Notes: generated from the letters alone by a model not told the origin. Positions 46,664 to 56,582 are shown, counted from the first letter of the stretch. The stretch: DNA of 64,000 nucleotides from Flectobacillus longus (GCF_030056705.1 NZ_JASHIC010000012.1:145014-209013); one strand, 5' to 3'. Translations and numbers: made by a program.

Positions 46664-47387
46664 AATATTATTTTAATATGTGTAAACAAGAATTTTTGAT
46701 AAAATCCTGTATTTCAACTTCGTATAAAAATCCAATTCTATTTTGTCTGTATCCAAAATCTCACCTAAGGCTATTTCTTGGTAATCTTGTTTATCAAAAT
46801 TAAGAATAATCCTTTGTGTAAAAAATGCCCTAGGTCAAAAAATAAGAGCTTTTTCGACAAACAACTCCGAAGGAATGATAAGTGCCTTCTGGGCTCAAAA
46901 CGTCATTGGTCGAGTACTTATTCAAGCTTGGCGAATAAATTTAGCGGTTAGTCCTAATAATATGATTTTTGCAAGAAGTTTTTTGGTTACACTTCGTTTA
47001 ACAAACTTGTTGAGGTTCTTCTGAACGTAGCGAATGGACTGGTGAGACATCCATTTTGTGAATCTCAACTTTGGTTAAAAGATTAAAATTAATTTGGTTA
47101 GGGGTTAGGGACTTTGCTTTGCTTTGTCCCTAATTTTATGCGCAATTGGCATATAGCTGAAGGGAGTTAGCCTTGAGCAATGGGCATGATTTTTCTTGGC
47201 TAGTTATAGCTTTACGTATGCTACATTCAAATCAAAAAAAGAGCTAGTACGTTAATTGACAAACGATTACTCCTCTATTCTAATTGCCATTCAACACAAA
47301 TTTGAATCGTCTTTTAATCAGTTTTCAGAACTTTGCTTTTCCAAAAAATCAACCTCTTTCTTCCATCAACAAGTAAATTTTATCAGT
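46664..47387. other. long gap with no gene I can support
   Basis: 724 bp between the histidine kinase and the DUF5916 gene. Sequence around 47105-47133 has an inverted repeat TTAGGGAC/GTCCCTAA with a TTTGC-repeat loop. Stretches near 46995-47060 look like worn-out repeat or gene remnants, with no open frame long enough to interpret. The upstream continuation of the DUF5916 frame (47256-47387) does not resemble protein of that family and is treated as leader. Confidence 0.4.
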
Positions 47388-49589
47388 ATGTTAAAGCTTT
47401 TACAGCTAGGAAGCCTTTTGCTTCTTTCATCATGGGCATTGGCTCAAAATACCTTCACGCCACAACAACCTCGACAAAAAACCATCGCAAAGAGTATTGT
47501 CAAACCCTTAAAAATAGATGGTAAGCTCGATGAAACAGAATGGAGTGAAGCCCCCACAGTAAATCTTGAATTTGAAGTAGAGCCACATCAAGGACAAAAA
47601 GCCAAACAAAACACTTCTGTCAAGTTACTTTACAACAAGGACTTTCTGTATATCGCTGGTATTTGTCATGATTCTTTAGGAAAAAAGTTATTACGAGCAC
47701 CTGATTTTCGTCGAGATTTTGAACCTCGCAATCACGATTCTTTTGGTATTACAATTGACGGTTTCAACGACAAACGTAATGCCATGACAATGATTACCAA
47801 CCCTTATGGTACTCAGCGTGACTTGCTTGCCTTCGACGACCGTCTTTATGATGTAGACTGGGATGGACTTTGGCGTGTACGTACCTCACGCTCCGACTCT
47901 GGCTGGGTGGCCGAAATGGCCATTCCTTGGCAAACACTTCGTTATCCTAAAAATCAACAAACGCATTCGTGGGGAATTAACTTTTTCAGAAATCGTCGTT
48001 CGAGTAATTCCACGTATTCTTGGTCGCCATATCCTCGCTCTTTTTCGGTCAATCGCATGGAATATGCTGGGGTTTTGGATAGCCTCTTAGCACCTCCACC
48101 CTCTGTAACTAATATCCGAGCGATTCCCTATATGCTCTATGCTTATGACAATTACAAAGGAACGGGCTATGAAAAACAAGGTGGTTCTGGGACTTTTAAA
48201 CCTGGCGGAGAAATCAAATGGGCGATTAATCCCAACACCGTTTTGGATTTAACGTTTAATACTGATTTTGCCCAAGCAGATGCCGATCGACAGGTCAATA
48301 ATGTGACACGTTTCTCTGTCTTTTTTCCTGAAAGAAGACAGTTTTTTCTCGAAAATGCTTCTCTATTTGGCGTAGGCTTATCGCCAATTGAAGATTTAGC
48401 GGGTGGTGCTATGCGTATTCAACCATTTTTTAGTAGAAGAATAGGCTTAGATGCCAACGCACGTCCTGTACCAATTGAAGTAGGTGCAAGAATGGTATAT
48501 CGCTCTGAAAAAAGGAATTTTGGTGCCATCGCAATCCGTCAGAACGATGGAGGAAGTATTGGTAATACCGATTTTTTTGTAGGAAGATTTTCTGAAAATA
48601 TTGGCTCTCAAAACCGTATTGGAGCGCTTTTTACCCTCAAAAATACCAACGACTATAACAACCTGACAGGTGCTGTAGATGGCTTTTTCCGTCTGTCCAA
48701 TGTACTTTCTTTGAGTTCGATGGCAATGTTTTCTAAAAACTCCAATGAATCAAATACTGGTTTAGCAGCGTATAATCAGTTGCATTATCGCAATAATCAG
48801 GTGGTGGCATGGTACACACAATCGTACGTCAGCAAGGAGTATAACCCTGAAATGGGTTTTGTGTCTAGAAACGATGTATTGAGCAATACCCCAGGATTTT
48901 ATTTGACCGTTCGTAAACCTTGGTTGCCTAAATGGGTACGTAGCTTCGAGCCTGGTGTGTTTATCGAGTATTATCATAAAGCATCAACAGGTACTTTACA
49001 AGAGCGTCAACTTAATTTCAATCCTATTTGGGTCAATCTTCAATCTGGTGGATTTGCGGGTATTTTTTATGCCAACTATTACCAGCGACTTGACGAATCT
49101 TTTGCTCCTTTGGACATCGAAATCAAACCTGCTGAATACAATTACAATCGCTACACACTTTATTTGGGTAGCGACCAGTCGAAAAAGATTTCTTATTTCC
49201 TAAATCACGAACGAGGAGGATATTATGATGGAAGTTTGAACTATACCTCTTTTAGCTTGAGACTTGCGCCTTCTCCTCATTCGTCCTTTAATTTAGGTTT
49301 TGAAAACAATGATTTTAAAGAAGTGGGTATTCTCAAAGAATCTAAAAGCGTGCAGCTTTATAGCATAGAAGGACGTTTGGCGTTGAATCCACGTTTGCAA
49401 TTGATTGGTTTTTATCAAAAAAATACCCAAAACAATCGAGATACTTTCAATGTTAGATTTTCGTGGGAATATCGCCCACTATCATACATTTATTTAGTAT
49501 TCAACCAAAGAGGCTTTACGGGCACCGATTTTACCAATCAGCAAGAACAACATTTGATTAGTAAAATATCTTATTTGAAGCAGTTTTAG
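47388..49589 (+). CDS. CBM9-like / DUF5916 domain outer membrane protein
   Basis: 733 residues from the ATG at 47388 (MLKLLQLGSLLLLSSWALAQ), a signal peptide ending ALAQ. The N-terminal domain (about 30-215) is carbohydrate-binding family 9-like: KPLKIDGKLDETEWSEAP, DSFGITIDGF and WVAEMAIPWQTLRYPK. The C-terminal 500 residues are DUF5916, a probable beta-barrel with repeated aromatic strand endings and FFPERRQFFLENASLFGVG near 310-330. It probably binds or transports a ligand at the surface. The frame opens 132 nt earlier with sequence lacking family support. A stem AGGGAGAAAAA/TTTTTCTCCCT follows the stop at 49600-49626. Confidence 0.82.
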   Translation: MLKLLQLGSLLLLSSWALAQNTFTPQQPRQKTIAKSIVKPLKIDGKLDETEWSEAPTVNLEFEVEPHQGQKAKQNTSVKLLYNKDFLYIAGICHDSLGKKLLRAPDFRRDFEPRNHDSFGITIDGFNDKRNAMTMITNPYGTQRDLLAFDDRLYDVDWDGLWRVRTSRSDSGWVAEMAIPWQTLRYPKNQQTHSWGINFFRNRRSSNSTYSWSPYPRSFSVNRMEYAGVLDSLLAPPPSVTNIRAIPYMLYAYDNYKGTGYEKQGGSGTFKPGGEIKWAINPNTVLDLTFNTDFAQADADRQVNNVTRFSVFFPERRQFFLENASLFGVGLSPIEDLAGGAMRIQPFFSRRIGLDANARPVPIEVGARMVYRSEKRNFGAIAIRQNDGGSIGNTDFFVGRFSENIGSQNRIGALFTLKNTNDYNNLTGAVDGFFRLSNVLSLSSMAMFSKNSNESNTGLAAYNQLHYRNNQVVAWYTQSYVSKEYNPEMGFVSRNDVLSNTPGFYLTVRKPWLPKWVRSFEPGVFIEYYHKASTGTLQERQLNFNPIWVNLQSGGFAGIFYANYYQRLDESFAPLDIEIKPAEYNYNRYTLYLGSDQSKKISYFLNHERGGYYDGSLNYTSFSLRLAPSPHSSFNLGFENNDFKEVGILKESKSVQLYSIEGRLALNPRLQLIGFYQKNTQNNRDTFNVRFSWEYRPLSYIYLVFNQRGFTGTDFTNQQEQHLISKISYLKQF

Positions 49590-49599
49590 GTAAAATTTC

Positions 49600-49626
49600 A
49601 GGGAGAAAAATTAGCTTTTTCTCCCT
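49600..49626 (+). terminator. hairpin after the DUF5916 gene
   Basis: AGGGAGAAAAA (49600-49610) pairs with TTTTTCTCCCT (49616-49626), perfect 11-bp stem with a 5-nt loop. There is no separate T-run after the stem, so it may be a weak terminator. Confidence 0.5.
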
Positions 49627-49674
49627 AAATATTAACTAGCAGTAAAGACTCTTTGGAAGTATAAAAAAGTACTT

Positions 49675-50031
49675 ATGCGTCCAGAAATCATCACACAACC
49701 CAGCGAGTCTGTTGTAGAAAATTTTCAAAATCAAACACTCAGACCTATTCTAAAACAACAGAATGAGCTGTTATTAGCCGTTTTTCGACAATATGTTTCG
49801 GTTAGAAAAGGTACTTTTTTCAAACTGTCCGAAACAGAACAACTAGAATATATTAGTCATTCGGTGAAAAGAGATATGAAGTTTAAGCACTATCTCGAAG
49901 GTATTATTGCAGGGCATTTTACGTTAGAGGAATATCAACTTTTTCTAGAAAATGAAGAAGAATTAACCAAACGTCTTATCAATCTTTTGGTTCAAAGATT
50001 ACAATCTCAACTACGTTTGTTAACTAAGTAA
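49675..50031 (+). CDS. small protein of unknown function
   Basis: 118 residues, helical, rich in Glu, Gln and Leu, no signal peptide. Notable stretches: RKGTFFKLSETEQLEYISHSV (about 44-64) and MKFKHYLEGIIAGHFTLEEY (about 68-87). I do not recognise the family. The gene stands between DUF5916 and the EamA gene, and its last 25 bp overlap the 3' end of the convergent EamA gene. The coding look is good (regular third-position bias, start ATG after a short gap), so it is probably real. Confidence 0.6.
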   Translation: MRPEIITQPSESVVENFQNQTLRPILKQQNELLLAVFRQYVSVRKGTFFKLSETEQLEYISHSVKRDMKFKHYLEGIIAGHFTLEEYQLFLENEEELTKRLINLLVQRLQSQLRLLTK

Positions 50032-50861
50032 ATACCGAGCATTACTATCAAACCACCCACAATTTGTTCAGTTCTTAAAACCTCATCGAGTAAAAAATAA
50101 GAAATAATAGCAGTTAATACAGGTTGAAGTAATAAGGTTGGCGACACTACTGCCGCAGGAATGTGCCCTAAAGCGTAGTTGATTGATAACCAGCCAATCA
50201 AGTGACATATTACCCCCATTCCGACAAAAGACCACCATGTTTGGGTATCAAAATGGAGTAATTGCCAATCGCCAAACCAGCAGATTCCCCAAGAAAGTAT
50301 CATACAAGGAATGAGTGACCAAGCCATAAAATTGACGGTATCTATGCCTCCTCTGACTTTCTGCGTCACCAGCATATACCCTGCATAGAATACCGCCGCC
50401 GTTATCGCCATTAAATGTCCAATGCCCACGCTTTGATTCTGCGCTAAATCTTTTCCTGCCACAATAAAAACACCTAGCAAAGAAACTCCTAAGCCAAACC
50501 AATAGCGTCTTGAAAGGGATTGTTTGAAGAAAAACATAGCCCCCAAGCCCACAAAAACAGAGGCATTATTGGCTAATAAAGTAGATACTGAGGCAGATGT
50601 TTTGAGAATAGAGATATTCCAAAAAGACATATCGAGCACAAACAAAAGACCGCCCAGCCCAATCCAACTAAGTGTTTTGGTAGAAGGTACTTTCACCCCC
50701 TTGATAAACCAAATAGGAAGCAGTCCTACAAAACAAAAAAAGTAGCGGTAAAAACCCGAAGTTAGCGCTGGCGCATGAGCCACTTTGACAAATATTGCCG
50801 ACCATGCAATACAAAATACGCCCAATAATAGGCATAGATAAGCTTTAGTAAGTTGATTCAA
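50007..50861 (-). CDS. EamA family drug/metabolite transporter
   Basis: 284 residues with ten predicted membrane helices in two EamA halves (1-140 and 150-284), for example LCLLLGVFCIAWSAIFVKVA at 11-30 and VVSPTLLLQPVLTAIISYFL near 240. Members export small metabolites or amino acids; the substrate cannot be read off. The ATG at 50861 is the start. It lies divergent to the threonine aldolase gene, which hints at, but does not prove, a link to amino-acid metabolism. Confidence 0.85.
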   Translation of the reverse strand: MNQLTKAYLCLLLGVFCIAWSAIFVKVAHAPALTSGFYRYFFCFVGLLPIWFIKGVKVPSTKTLSWIGLGGLLFVLDMSFWNISILKTSASVSTLLANNASVFVGLGAMFFFKQSLSRRYWFGLGVSLLGVFIVAGKDLAQNQSVGIGHLMAITAAVFYAGYMLVTQKVRGGIDTVNFMAWSLIPCMILSWGICWFGDWQLLHFDTQTWWSFVGMGVICHLIGWLSINYALGHIPAAVVSPTLLLQPVLTAIISYFLLDEVLRTEQIVGGLIVMLGIYLVNKRS

Positions 50862-50981
50862 GGTATTGATTAGTTTGTAAACAGAAGTTGTAATTTTTTC
50901 ACTTCTCCAAAATTAAGTAAATTGCCGAAAATCCAATTAGCAATTTTTGTAAACAATTCATTATCATCAACTACATTCACC

Positions 50982-52016
50982 ATGAGTCAATTAAGACCTT
51001 TAGAATTACGAAGCGATACTTTTACCAAGCCCACTCCAGCCATGCTCGAAGCCATGTTTAGCGCAGAAGTTGGCGATGATGTTTTTGAGGAAGATTATAC
51101 CGTCAAAAAACTAGAATCCAAAGCTGCTGAAATGTTTGGTTATGAAGCTGGTTTGTTTTGTACGTCGGGCACTATGACCAACCAAATTGCTATCAATGTC
51201 CACGTCAACCAAGGTGATGAGGTGATTTGTGATGCCCTTTCACATGTGTATTTGTATGAAGGCGGTGGTATTGCCTCCAATTCATCGGCATCTGTGAATT
51301 TGCTTCATGGCAATAGAGGACGAATCACTGCCGAGCAAATTATAGATGTGATTCAGCCTGACAATTTACATCACCCTGTTTCTAGATTAGTATCTTTAGA
51401 AAATACAGTAAACAAAGGTGGTGGTGCGTATTACGATATTCAAGAGATTGCCAAGATTAAAGAAGTATGTACTGCTCACAACATGGCATTGCATTTGGAT
51501 GGAGCACGTATTTTCAATGCCTTAGTCGAAACAAAGGAATCTCCCAAGCAATATGGTGAACTGTTTGACTCTATGTCTATTTGTCTTTCTAAAGGACTTG
51601 GTATTCCTGTAGGTTCTGTTTTATTGGGTACTAAAGACTTTATCAAGAAGGCTCGTCGTGTGCGTAAGCGTTGGGGAGGCGGTTGGCGTCAAGCTGGCTA
51701 TTTGGCGGCAGCTGGGATTTATGCTTTGGATAATCATGTTGACAGACTCACTGAAGACCATCAGCGTGCAAGAGCTATTGGCGCATTGATGTCTCAAAAA
51801 TCAGAGGTATTGGAAGTATTACCTGTGGATACCAACATTGTCATTTTCACTTTGGACAATGGTATTCTATCTTCTGACTATGTCAAAAAATTGGCTGATG
51901 TAGGTATCAAAGCTGCTACTTTTGGCAAGCATCAAGTCCGCTTTGTGACGCATTTAGATTTTACAGACCAAGATTTAGAAGAGTTTTCTGCAAGAATTAA
52001 AAAGGATATTTTGTAA
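50982..52016 (+). CDS. ltaE: low-specificity L-threonine aldolase
   Basis: PLP enzyme that splits L-threonine or L-allo-threonine into glycine and acetaldehyde. 344 residues from the ATG at 50982 (MSQLRPLELRSDTFTKPTPAM), the typical family opening; the frame opens 60 nt earlier without support. Landmarks: FCTSGTMTNQIAI near 62, LENTVNKGGGAYY, LHLDGARIFNA (the Asp binds PLP) and the PLP-lysine in SICLSKGLGIPVGSVLLG. Cytosolic. A strong hairpin follows the stop. Confidence 0.92.
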   Translation: MSQLRPLELRSDTFTKPTPAMLEAMFSAEVGDDVFEEDYTVKKLESKAAEMFGYEAGLFCTSGTMTNQIAINVHVNQGDEVICDALSHVYLYEGGGIASNSSASVNLLHGNRGRITAEQIIDVIQPDNLHHPVSRLVSLENTVNKGGGAYYDIQEIAKIKEVCTAHNMALHLDGARIFNALVETKESPKQYGELFDSMSICLSKGLGIPVGSVLLGTKDFIKKARRVRKRWGGGWRQAGYLAAAGIYALDNHVDRLTEDHQRARAIGALMSQKSEVLEVLPVDTNIVIFTLDNGILSSDYVKKLADVGIKAATFGKHQVRFVTHLDFTDQDLEEFSARIKKDIL

Positions 52017-52020
52017 ATAA

Positions 52021-52075
52021 AAAGGCACGAAGTAGCATAGAGTTCACCATGAATCTTTGCTACTTCGTGCCTTTT
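52021..52075. terminator. shared bidirectional terminator of ltaE and galT
   Basis: AAAGGCACGAAGTAGC (52021-52036) pairs with GCTACTTCGTGCCTTT (52059-52074), with a 22-nt loop. Ts follow on the plus strand and A-rich sequence on the other side, so it may work in both directions. Confidence 0.7.
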
Positions 52076-52100
52076 GACTTAAAATATTTGGCTCAATTTA

Positions 52101-53138
52101 CTAAATACTTTTATAATGTACTTCTGGTAAATCTCTTAGGATTGCTGCGCTTTTTTCTGCTGAAATATCTCTTTGTGGATTGGCTAACATTTCATAACCT
52201 ACCATAAATTTCTTTACAGTTGCCGAGCGTAGCAACGGTGGATAAAACACAAAATGCCAGTGCCATTCATCGTGAGGCAAACCATCAGTTGGTGCTTGGT
52301 GAATACCCGCAGAATATGGAAATGATGTTTCGAAAAGATTATCATATTTCACAGTCAAACGCTTGTAGGCATTTGCTAAAGCATCACGCTCCTCAGAAGT
52401 CATCTCGCTGATACGTGCCATTTTACGCTTTGGAATCAACATAGCTTCAAAAGGCCACACCGCCCAGAAAGGTACCAACGCAACAAAATGCTCGTTTTCG
52501 AACAATAAACGGTCTTTTTTCTCTAATTCTTTTTCCAAGTAATCAGCCAAAAGTGAACGATTATGTTTTGCCCAATATTTAGCTTGAGCATTTTGTTTCT
52601 TTAGGGGTTCGTCAGGAATTCCACTTTGTGCCCAGATTTGTCCGTGTGGGTGTGGGTTTGAACATCCCATGACAAAGCCTTTATTTTCAAAGATTTGAAC
52701 GTAATTGATAAAATCCTTTGCACCTAAAGTATTGTACTCGTCAACCCAAGCATCAACTACAGCACGAATTCCCTCTTCTGACATTTCTGGAACTGTAAGG
52801 TTGTGAGCAGGTGAAAAACAAATCACACGACCTACACCTCTTTCTGTTTTTGCCAAAAATAATTCGCCATCTTCATACTTTTCGTCTGGCGTATCTTTTA
52901 GCAAAGCTGCAAAGTCATTGTCAAAAACATACACTTGCTCATAATTTGGATTTACTTCGCCATTGGCACGCGTATTTCCTGCACACAAATAGCAATCAGG
53001 ATCATGTGCTGGACGTTCGTCATTAGCTAATTTTTCTACCTGACCCTGCCAAGGACGTTTGGCACGGTGCGGTGACACTAATACCCAACTTTCGGTAAGT
53101 GGGTTATATCTACGATGTGGATTTTCGTCGAAATTCAT
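52101..53138 (-). CDS. galT: UDP-glucose--hexose-1-phosphate uridylyltransferase
   Basis: Leloir-pathway enzyme that transfers UMP from UDP-glucose to galactose-1-phosphate. 345 residues. The catalytic histidine is in HPHGQIWAQ (about 162-170); Cys residues of CYLCAG (near 49-54) form the usual zinc site with His residues; [12 protein letters not shown] is the second conserved block near 281. It begins [20 protein letters not shown], the family opening. Downstream of galK on the same strand, with an 83-bp gap that holds a TAAGC-rich hairpin (53153-53183). Confidence 0.94.
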   Translation of the reverse strand: MNFDENPHRRYNPLTESWVLVSPHRAKRPWQGQVEKLANDERPAHDPDCYLCAGNTRANGEVNPNYEQVYVFDNDFAALLKDTPDEKYEDGELFLAKTERGVGRVICFSPAHNLTVPEMSEEGIRAVVDAWVDEYNTLGAKDFINYVQIFENKGFVMGCSNPHPHGQIWAQSGIPDEPLKKQNAQAKYWAKHNRSLLADYLEKELEKKDRLLFENEHFVALVPFWAVWPFEAMLIPKRKMARISEMTSEERDALANAYKRLTVKYDNLFETSFPYSAGIHQAPTDGLPHDEWHWHFVFYPPLLRSATVKKFMVGYEMLANPQRDISAEKSAAILRDLPEVHYKSI

Positions 53139-53221
53139 AAAGGATATAAGCTGTTAGCAAAATGCTTTAAGCTTTTTTGTTTTTTATCAAGTCGAAATTT
53201 TACTAATCGACAAGACTGATT

Positions 53222-54373
53222 TTAAACTAATTCTGTTCCGTTGGTGAGTGCTACTACATAATACACCAACTCACGGTTATATTCTTTTTGATATGCTTCT
53301 GTTAATTGACTAATCAGAGCGTCTAATTGCGTTTTTTCAACAATATTAACAGTACAACCACCAAAACCACCTCCCATCATACGTGAGCCAATGACAGCAG
53401 GGTTATTTTTAGTTTGGTCTACCAAAAAGTCTAATTCTGGGCAACTCACCTCATAATCATGTTGTAAACCGTGGTGGGTTTCATACATTTTTTGTCCAAA
53501 AGTTGCCAAATCATATTGCGATAGCGCTTCACAAGCAACCTCCACACGTTCGATTTCTCCAATTACATATTTGGCACGACGATATACAACGTCAGTCATT
53601 GAAGCTTGTACCTGTGCCAACATATCGAACGAAACATCTCTCCAAGATTTAATACTAGGGAATTGAATTGCAATCAAGCGTAAAGCCTCTTCACATTCCA
53701 AGCGACGAGTATTATATTCAGAATCTCCCAAAGAATGTTTTACACCAGTATTACACAAAACAACAGCATGTTCAGGCAATGCAATCGGGAAATATTGGTA
53801 AGAAAGGTCACGGCAATCCAAACGGATTACTGAATCTTTTTTACCAAACATTGAAGCAAACTGGTCCATAATACCACAGTTTACACCAACGAAATTATTT
53901 TCAGCAGCTTTCGAAATTTGCACCATTTGCAAAGTAGATAAGCCCAATTCGTAGATATAATTGATAGCAAAAGAAAGACCCGTTTCGACAGCCGCAGATG
54001 AAGAAACCCCCGCTCCCAAAGGAATATCGCCTCCGAAAACCAAATTAAAACCACCAAACTGCTTACCTGCTTTTTGAAGCTCGTCTACCACTCCAATCAA
54101 ATAATTACACCAAGAATACTCAGATGCGACAGGATTATCGACCGAAAAAACGGTGGCACTATCCAAATCGAAAGCAACTACATGGCATTCATTGTCTGTA
54201 CGTGGAGAAATAGAAAAGTAAATAGCTTTGTCGATACTGGCAGGCAATACATAGCCATCGTTATAGTCGGTGTGTTCGCCAATGAGATTGATACGACCAG
54301 GAGCACGAACTGTAATCGTTGGTTTAGCCGAGAAAGTATCGATAAATTTTTTGATGATTGATTCCGGATACAT
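53222..54373 (-). CDS. galK: galactokinase
   Basis: ATP-dependent phosphorylation of galactose at C1; GHMP kinase family; cytosolic. 383 residues from the ATG at 54373 (MYPESIIKKFIDTFSAKPTI). The frame runs 162 nt further upstream but that part is not kinase-like. Signature GRINLIGEHTDYNDGYVLPA (about 27-46), ATP loop PLGAGVSSSAAVE (about 121-133), and motif 3 MMGGGFGGCTVNI. First gene of a galK-galT pair, divergent from the LacI-type gene, which probably regulates it. Confidence 0.94.
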   Translation of the reverse strand: MYPESIIKKFIDTFSAKPTITVRAPGRINLIGEHTDYNDGYVLPASIDKAIYFSISPRTDNECHVVAFDLDSATVFSVDNPVASEYSWCNYLIGVVDELQKAGKQFGGFNLVFGGDIPLGAGVSSSAAVETGLSFAINYIYELGLSTLQMVQISKAAENNFVGVNCGIMDQFASMFGKKDSVIRLDCRDLSYQYFPIALPEHAVVLCNTGVKHSLGDSEYNTRRLECEEALRLIAIQFPSIKSWRDVSFDMLAQVQASMTDVVYRRAKYVIGEIERVEVACEALSQYDLATFGQKMYETHHGLQHDYEVSCPELDFLVDQTKNNPAVIGSRMMGGGFGGCTVNIVEKTQLDALISQLTEAYQKEYNRELVYYVVALTNGTELV

Positions 54374-54760
54374 GTTAATTTGTTTCAAAAAGATTGCATA
54401 AGGTAAGATGACATTTGGTTGGTACTTTTCGGTGATTTCAAAAAAGACTAGACCTTCTAAAAACAACACACTTGTCACCGTAGGCCAAACAGTACGAAAA
54501 AACTTAAATGTAAAGTCTTTTTTATCAATTGGCACAAAAGGATATTCAAAGAAATTAATTTTTCGAGCAAAAAACTAACATAGCCGATTGGGGAGACTCT
54601 CATTTTAACAAAACTTGAGTAAAATGGGCTATAAAGGGTATAATCAAACATTTGCACAGATTTGCACAATTCAGAGAATCGTAAATCCTACTAAGACTAT
54701 TGCAGGAATGTTTGTAATTTAGCAGTTCCATAAGCTAAGGCTTGGGACTTCCTGAAAAAT
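54374..54760. promoter_or_regulatory. divergent regulatory region between galK and the LacI-type gene
   Basis: 387 bp. At 54650-54668 there is a direct repeat ATTTGCACA-N1-ATTTGCACA with a 10-bp period, one helical turn. It is not the palindrome expected of a LacI site, but its spacing suggests a bound protein. A short AAGC-TAAG-GCTT symmetry at 54731-54747 is a weaker operator candidate. The region can hold promoters for both sides; no -7 box is convincing. Confidence 0.45.
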
Positions 54761-55768
54761 ATGCAAAAGACACAAGTTACAATCAAACATATAGCGCAAG
54801 CACTGAATATTTCTATTTCAACGGTTTCACGCGCATTACAAAATCATCCACGAATTGGTTTGAGAACAAAAGAAAAAGTTTTTGAGATGGCACAAAGACT
54901 CAACTATGTTCCAAATCCTGCGGCGATTTTACTCAAAAAGAATAAAACCTTTACCATCGGAGTAGTGCTTCCTCATTTACAAGAAGAGTTTTTTTCGCAA
55001 GCTATTACAGCCATTGAAGATGTTATTTCAGCAGAGAACTACAATGTAGTCGTTAGCCAGTCACGTGATAAATTAGAAAGAGAAAACAGAGCTATCAAGT
55101 CCTTTATCAGTAGTCGTGTAGATGGTGTTATTGCTTCCATTTCGGCCGAAACTACTCAGTATTATCAGTTTAGAGAATTAGAAAGATATGGTATTCCTAT
55201 TGTGTTTTTTGATCGTGCTCCCAAAGATGTACCTGTCAACAAAGTACGAGGAAATATAGCAGATGCGGCCTTTGAAGTAATTGATTTTTTGGCCAATAAA
55301 GGAATAAAAAAAGTAGCAATTTTGAACGGCCCAGCCAGTTTAGAAATCTCTGATGAACGCTTAATGGGTTATTGGGGAGCTATGAAAAAGTTTAATCTTC
55401 CAATTATTCAAAACTATATTAAGTCTACAGATTTGAGTAAAGAAGATACCACTAAAAAAATGATTGAGTTGTTGAATGGAGAAGAATTGCCAGAAGCCGT
55501 TTTTTGCTTCAATGACTATGTAGCATTGTATGCCATGCAAGCCTGCAAACAAAAAGGTCTTGTACCCAACAAAGATATTATGTTTGTAAGTTTTGCAAAC
55601 CTTCCCATTACGACCTATCTAGATAATCCTCCGCTGGCATCGGTAGAGCAATTTGCCTATCAAATGGGAGAAAAAGCAGCACAACTGCTGTTAAAAATTA
55701 TCCATGCAGAAAAAGAAACACTTGAACCTGAAGACATTGTAGTCAATACCAAGCTGATTATACATTGA
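54761..55768 (+). CDS. LacI family transcriptional regulator
   Basis: 335 residues. The HTH (about 6-25, VTIKHIAQALNISISTVSRA) and hinge helix (LNYVPNPAAILLKK, about 47-60) are followed by a periplasmic-binding-protein-like ligand domain (about 63-335) with FTIGVVLPHLQEEFFSQAI and SRVDGVIASISAETT. The regulator is probably a dimer that binds a sugar signal. It is divergent from galK-galT and likely controls it, with the ligand galactose or a derivative as inference. The start is the ATG at 54761. Confidence 0.9.
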   Translation: MQKTQVTIKHIAQALNISISTVSRALQNHPRIGLRTKEKVFEMAQRLNYVPNPAAILLKKNKTFTIGVVLPHLQEEFFSQAITAIEDVISAENYNVVVSQSRDKLERENRAIKSFISSRVDGVIASISAETTQYYQFRELERYGIPIVFFDRAPKDVPVNKVRGNIADAAFEVIDFLANKGIKKVAILNGPASLEISDERLMGYWGAMKKFNLPIIQNYIKSTDLSKEDTTKKMIELLNGEELPEAVFCFNDYVALYAMQACKQKGLVPNKDIMFVSFANLPITTYLDNPPLASVEQFAYQMGEKAAQLLLKIIHAEKETLEPEDIVVNTKLIIH

Positions 55769-55771
55769 GTT

Positions 55772-55803
55772 GGGCTTTAGGCTGTAGGCATTAAGCAAAA
55801 ATG
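55772..55803. repeat. single TAGGC-family repeat after the LacI gene
   Basis: GGGCTTTAGGCTGTAGGCAT followed by TAAGCAAAAAT shares GCTTTAGGC and GTAGGC with the leu-operon repeats (8997-9013, 7918-7938). It lies directly after the stop codon and shows no inverted partner nearby, so it is a half-element. Confidence 0.6.
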
Positions 55804-55841
55804 TAATCATGATTTCATTAGAAACACTTTTATACTTTTCA

Positions 55842-55871
55842 GCCATTGTTGGTCAAAAGACCAACAATGGC
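55842..55871. terminator. perfect 13-bp hairpin between convergent genes
   Basis: GCCATTGTTGGTC (55842-55854) and GACCAACAATGGC (55859-55871) are perfectly complementary with a 4-nt AAAA loop. It lies between the LacI gene and the convergent AlbA_2 gene. There is no T-run, so it may be a terminator of both or a processing site. Downstream the 11-mer AAATCAGAAAT occurs twice (near 55896 and 55909). Confidence 0.55.
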
Positions 55872-55946
55872 AAAATCCTACTAACTTATTTCCGAAATCA
55901 GAAATGCCAAATCAGAAATAGTTGGATATTTGTCATAAGGCACAGT

Positions 55947-56582
55947 TTATTGTTGTTTTAAGACAAACTGTGGAGGGCGCTGTTTGGACAACATCAGTAA
56001 AATGCCTTCATATGTTAAGGTTTCCAACATTTTTTTAGCACGGTATTCCGAAATATTGACCAGTTTGGCATATTCTCGTGCCGATACTCTTTTATTTTTC
56101 TTCAAAAATACCATTAGGTATTTTACATTTTGCTGCTCCAACAAGTTACTTTCTACAGTTTTGTCGGTTTTATCCAAGATTTGAGACATTTCTTTGGATA
56201 CAGGAGTAGTTTGGTCATTGGCTCGAACATAAACAGTTCGATTACCTTTTTCATCCAAAGCTTCGTGCGGTTTATCAGAACTTTCGTCAATCTCTACGAC
56301 CAAAACTTTTTTCCTGTTTTCCCACATAATAGCGCGATAACGAATATCGAGAGGGGGAATTATCAAATGTTCGGCAGCCTCAGCTAACTTAGTCATTTCT
56401 TCCAACTCGGAACACCCTTTTACGGTACGGTCATCGTTAATGCCAATCAAAAGGGTACCTCCCGCAGTATTAGCAAATGCCGAAAGTGTACGTGCTATTT
56501 TAAAAGGGCTATCAATTTTACTTTTAAACTCTAGCTGAGAAGATTCTCTTTGCGTTAAATATTTGGTTAAGATTTCTGACAT
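55947..56582 (-). CDS. AlbA_2 / Schlafen-type DNA-binding domain protein
   Basis: 211 residues. An AlbA_2 domain (about 8-130) has ESSQLEFKSKIDSPFKIART and SAFANTAGGTLLIGINDDRTVKG, the family's N-terminal block. The C-terminal part (about 150-205) is a winged-helix-like segment with RVSAREYAKLVNISEYRAKKM. Members occur in transcription regulation and in defence or stress settings. Function here is not known. A TATCTTTG -7-type box on the minus strand (56697-56690) lies 108 bp upstream of the start. Confidence 0.8.
   Translation of the reverse strand: MSEILTKYLTQRESSQLEFKSKIDSPFKIARTLSAFANTAGGTLLIGINDDRTVKGCSELEEMTKLAEAAEHLIIPPLDIRYRAIMWENRKKVLVVEIDESSDKPHEALDEKGNRTVYVRANDQTTPVSKEMSQILDKTDKTVESNLLEQQNVKYLMVFLKKNKRVSAREYAKLVNISEYRAKKMLETLTYEGILLMLSKQRPPQFVLKQQ

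Noticed and set aside
54374..54535. An upstream extension of galK by 54 codons.
   Set aside because: The extension has no kinase features; the family opening begins at the ATG at 54373.
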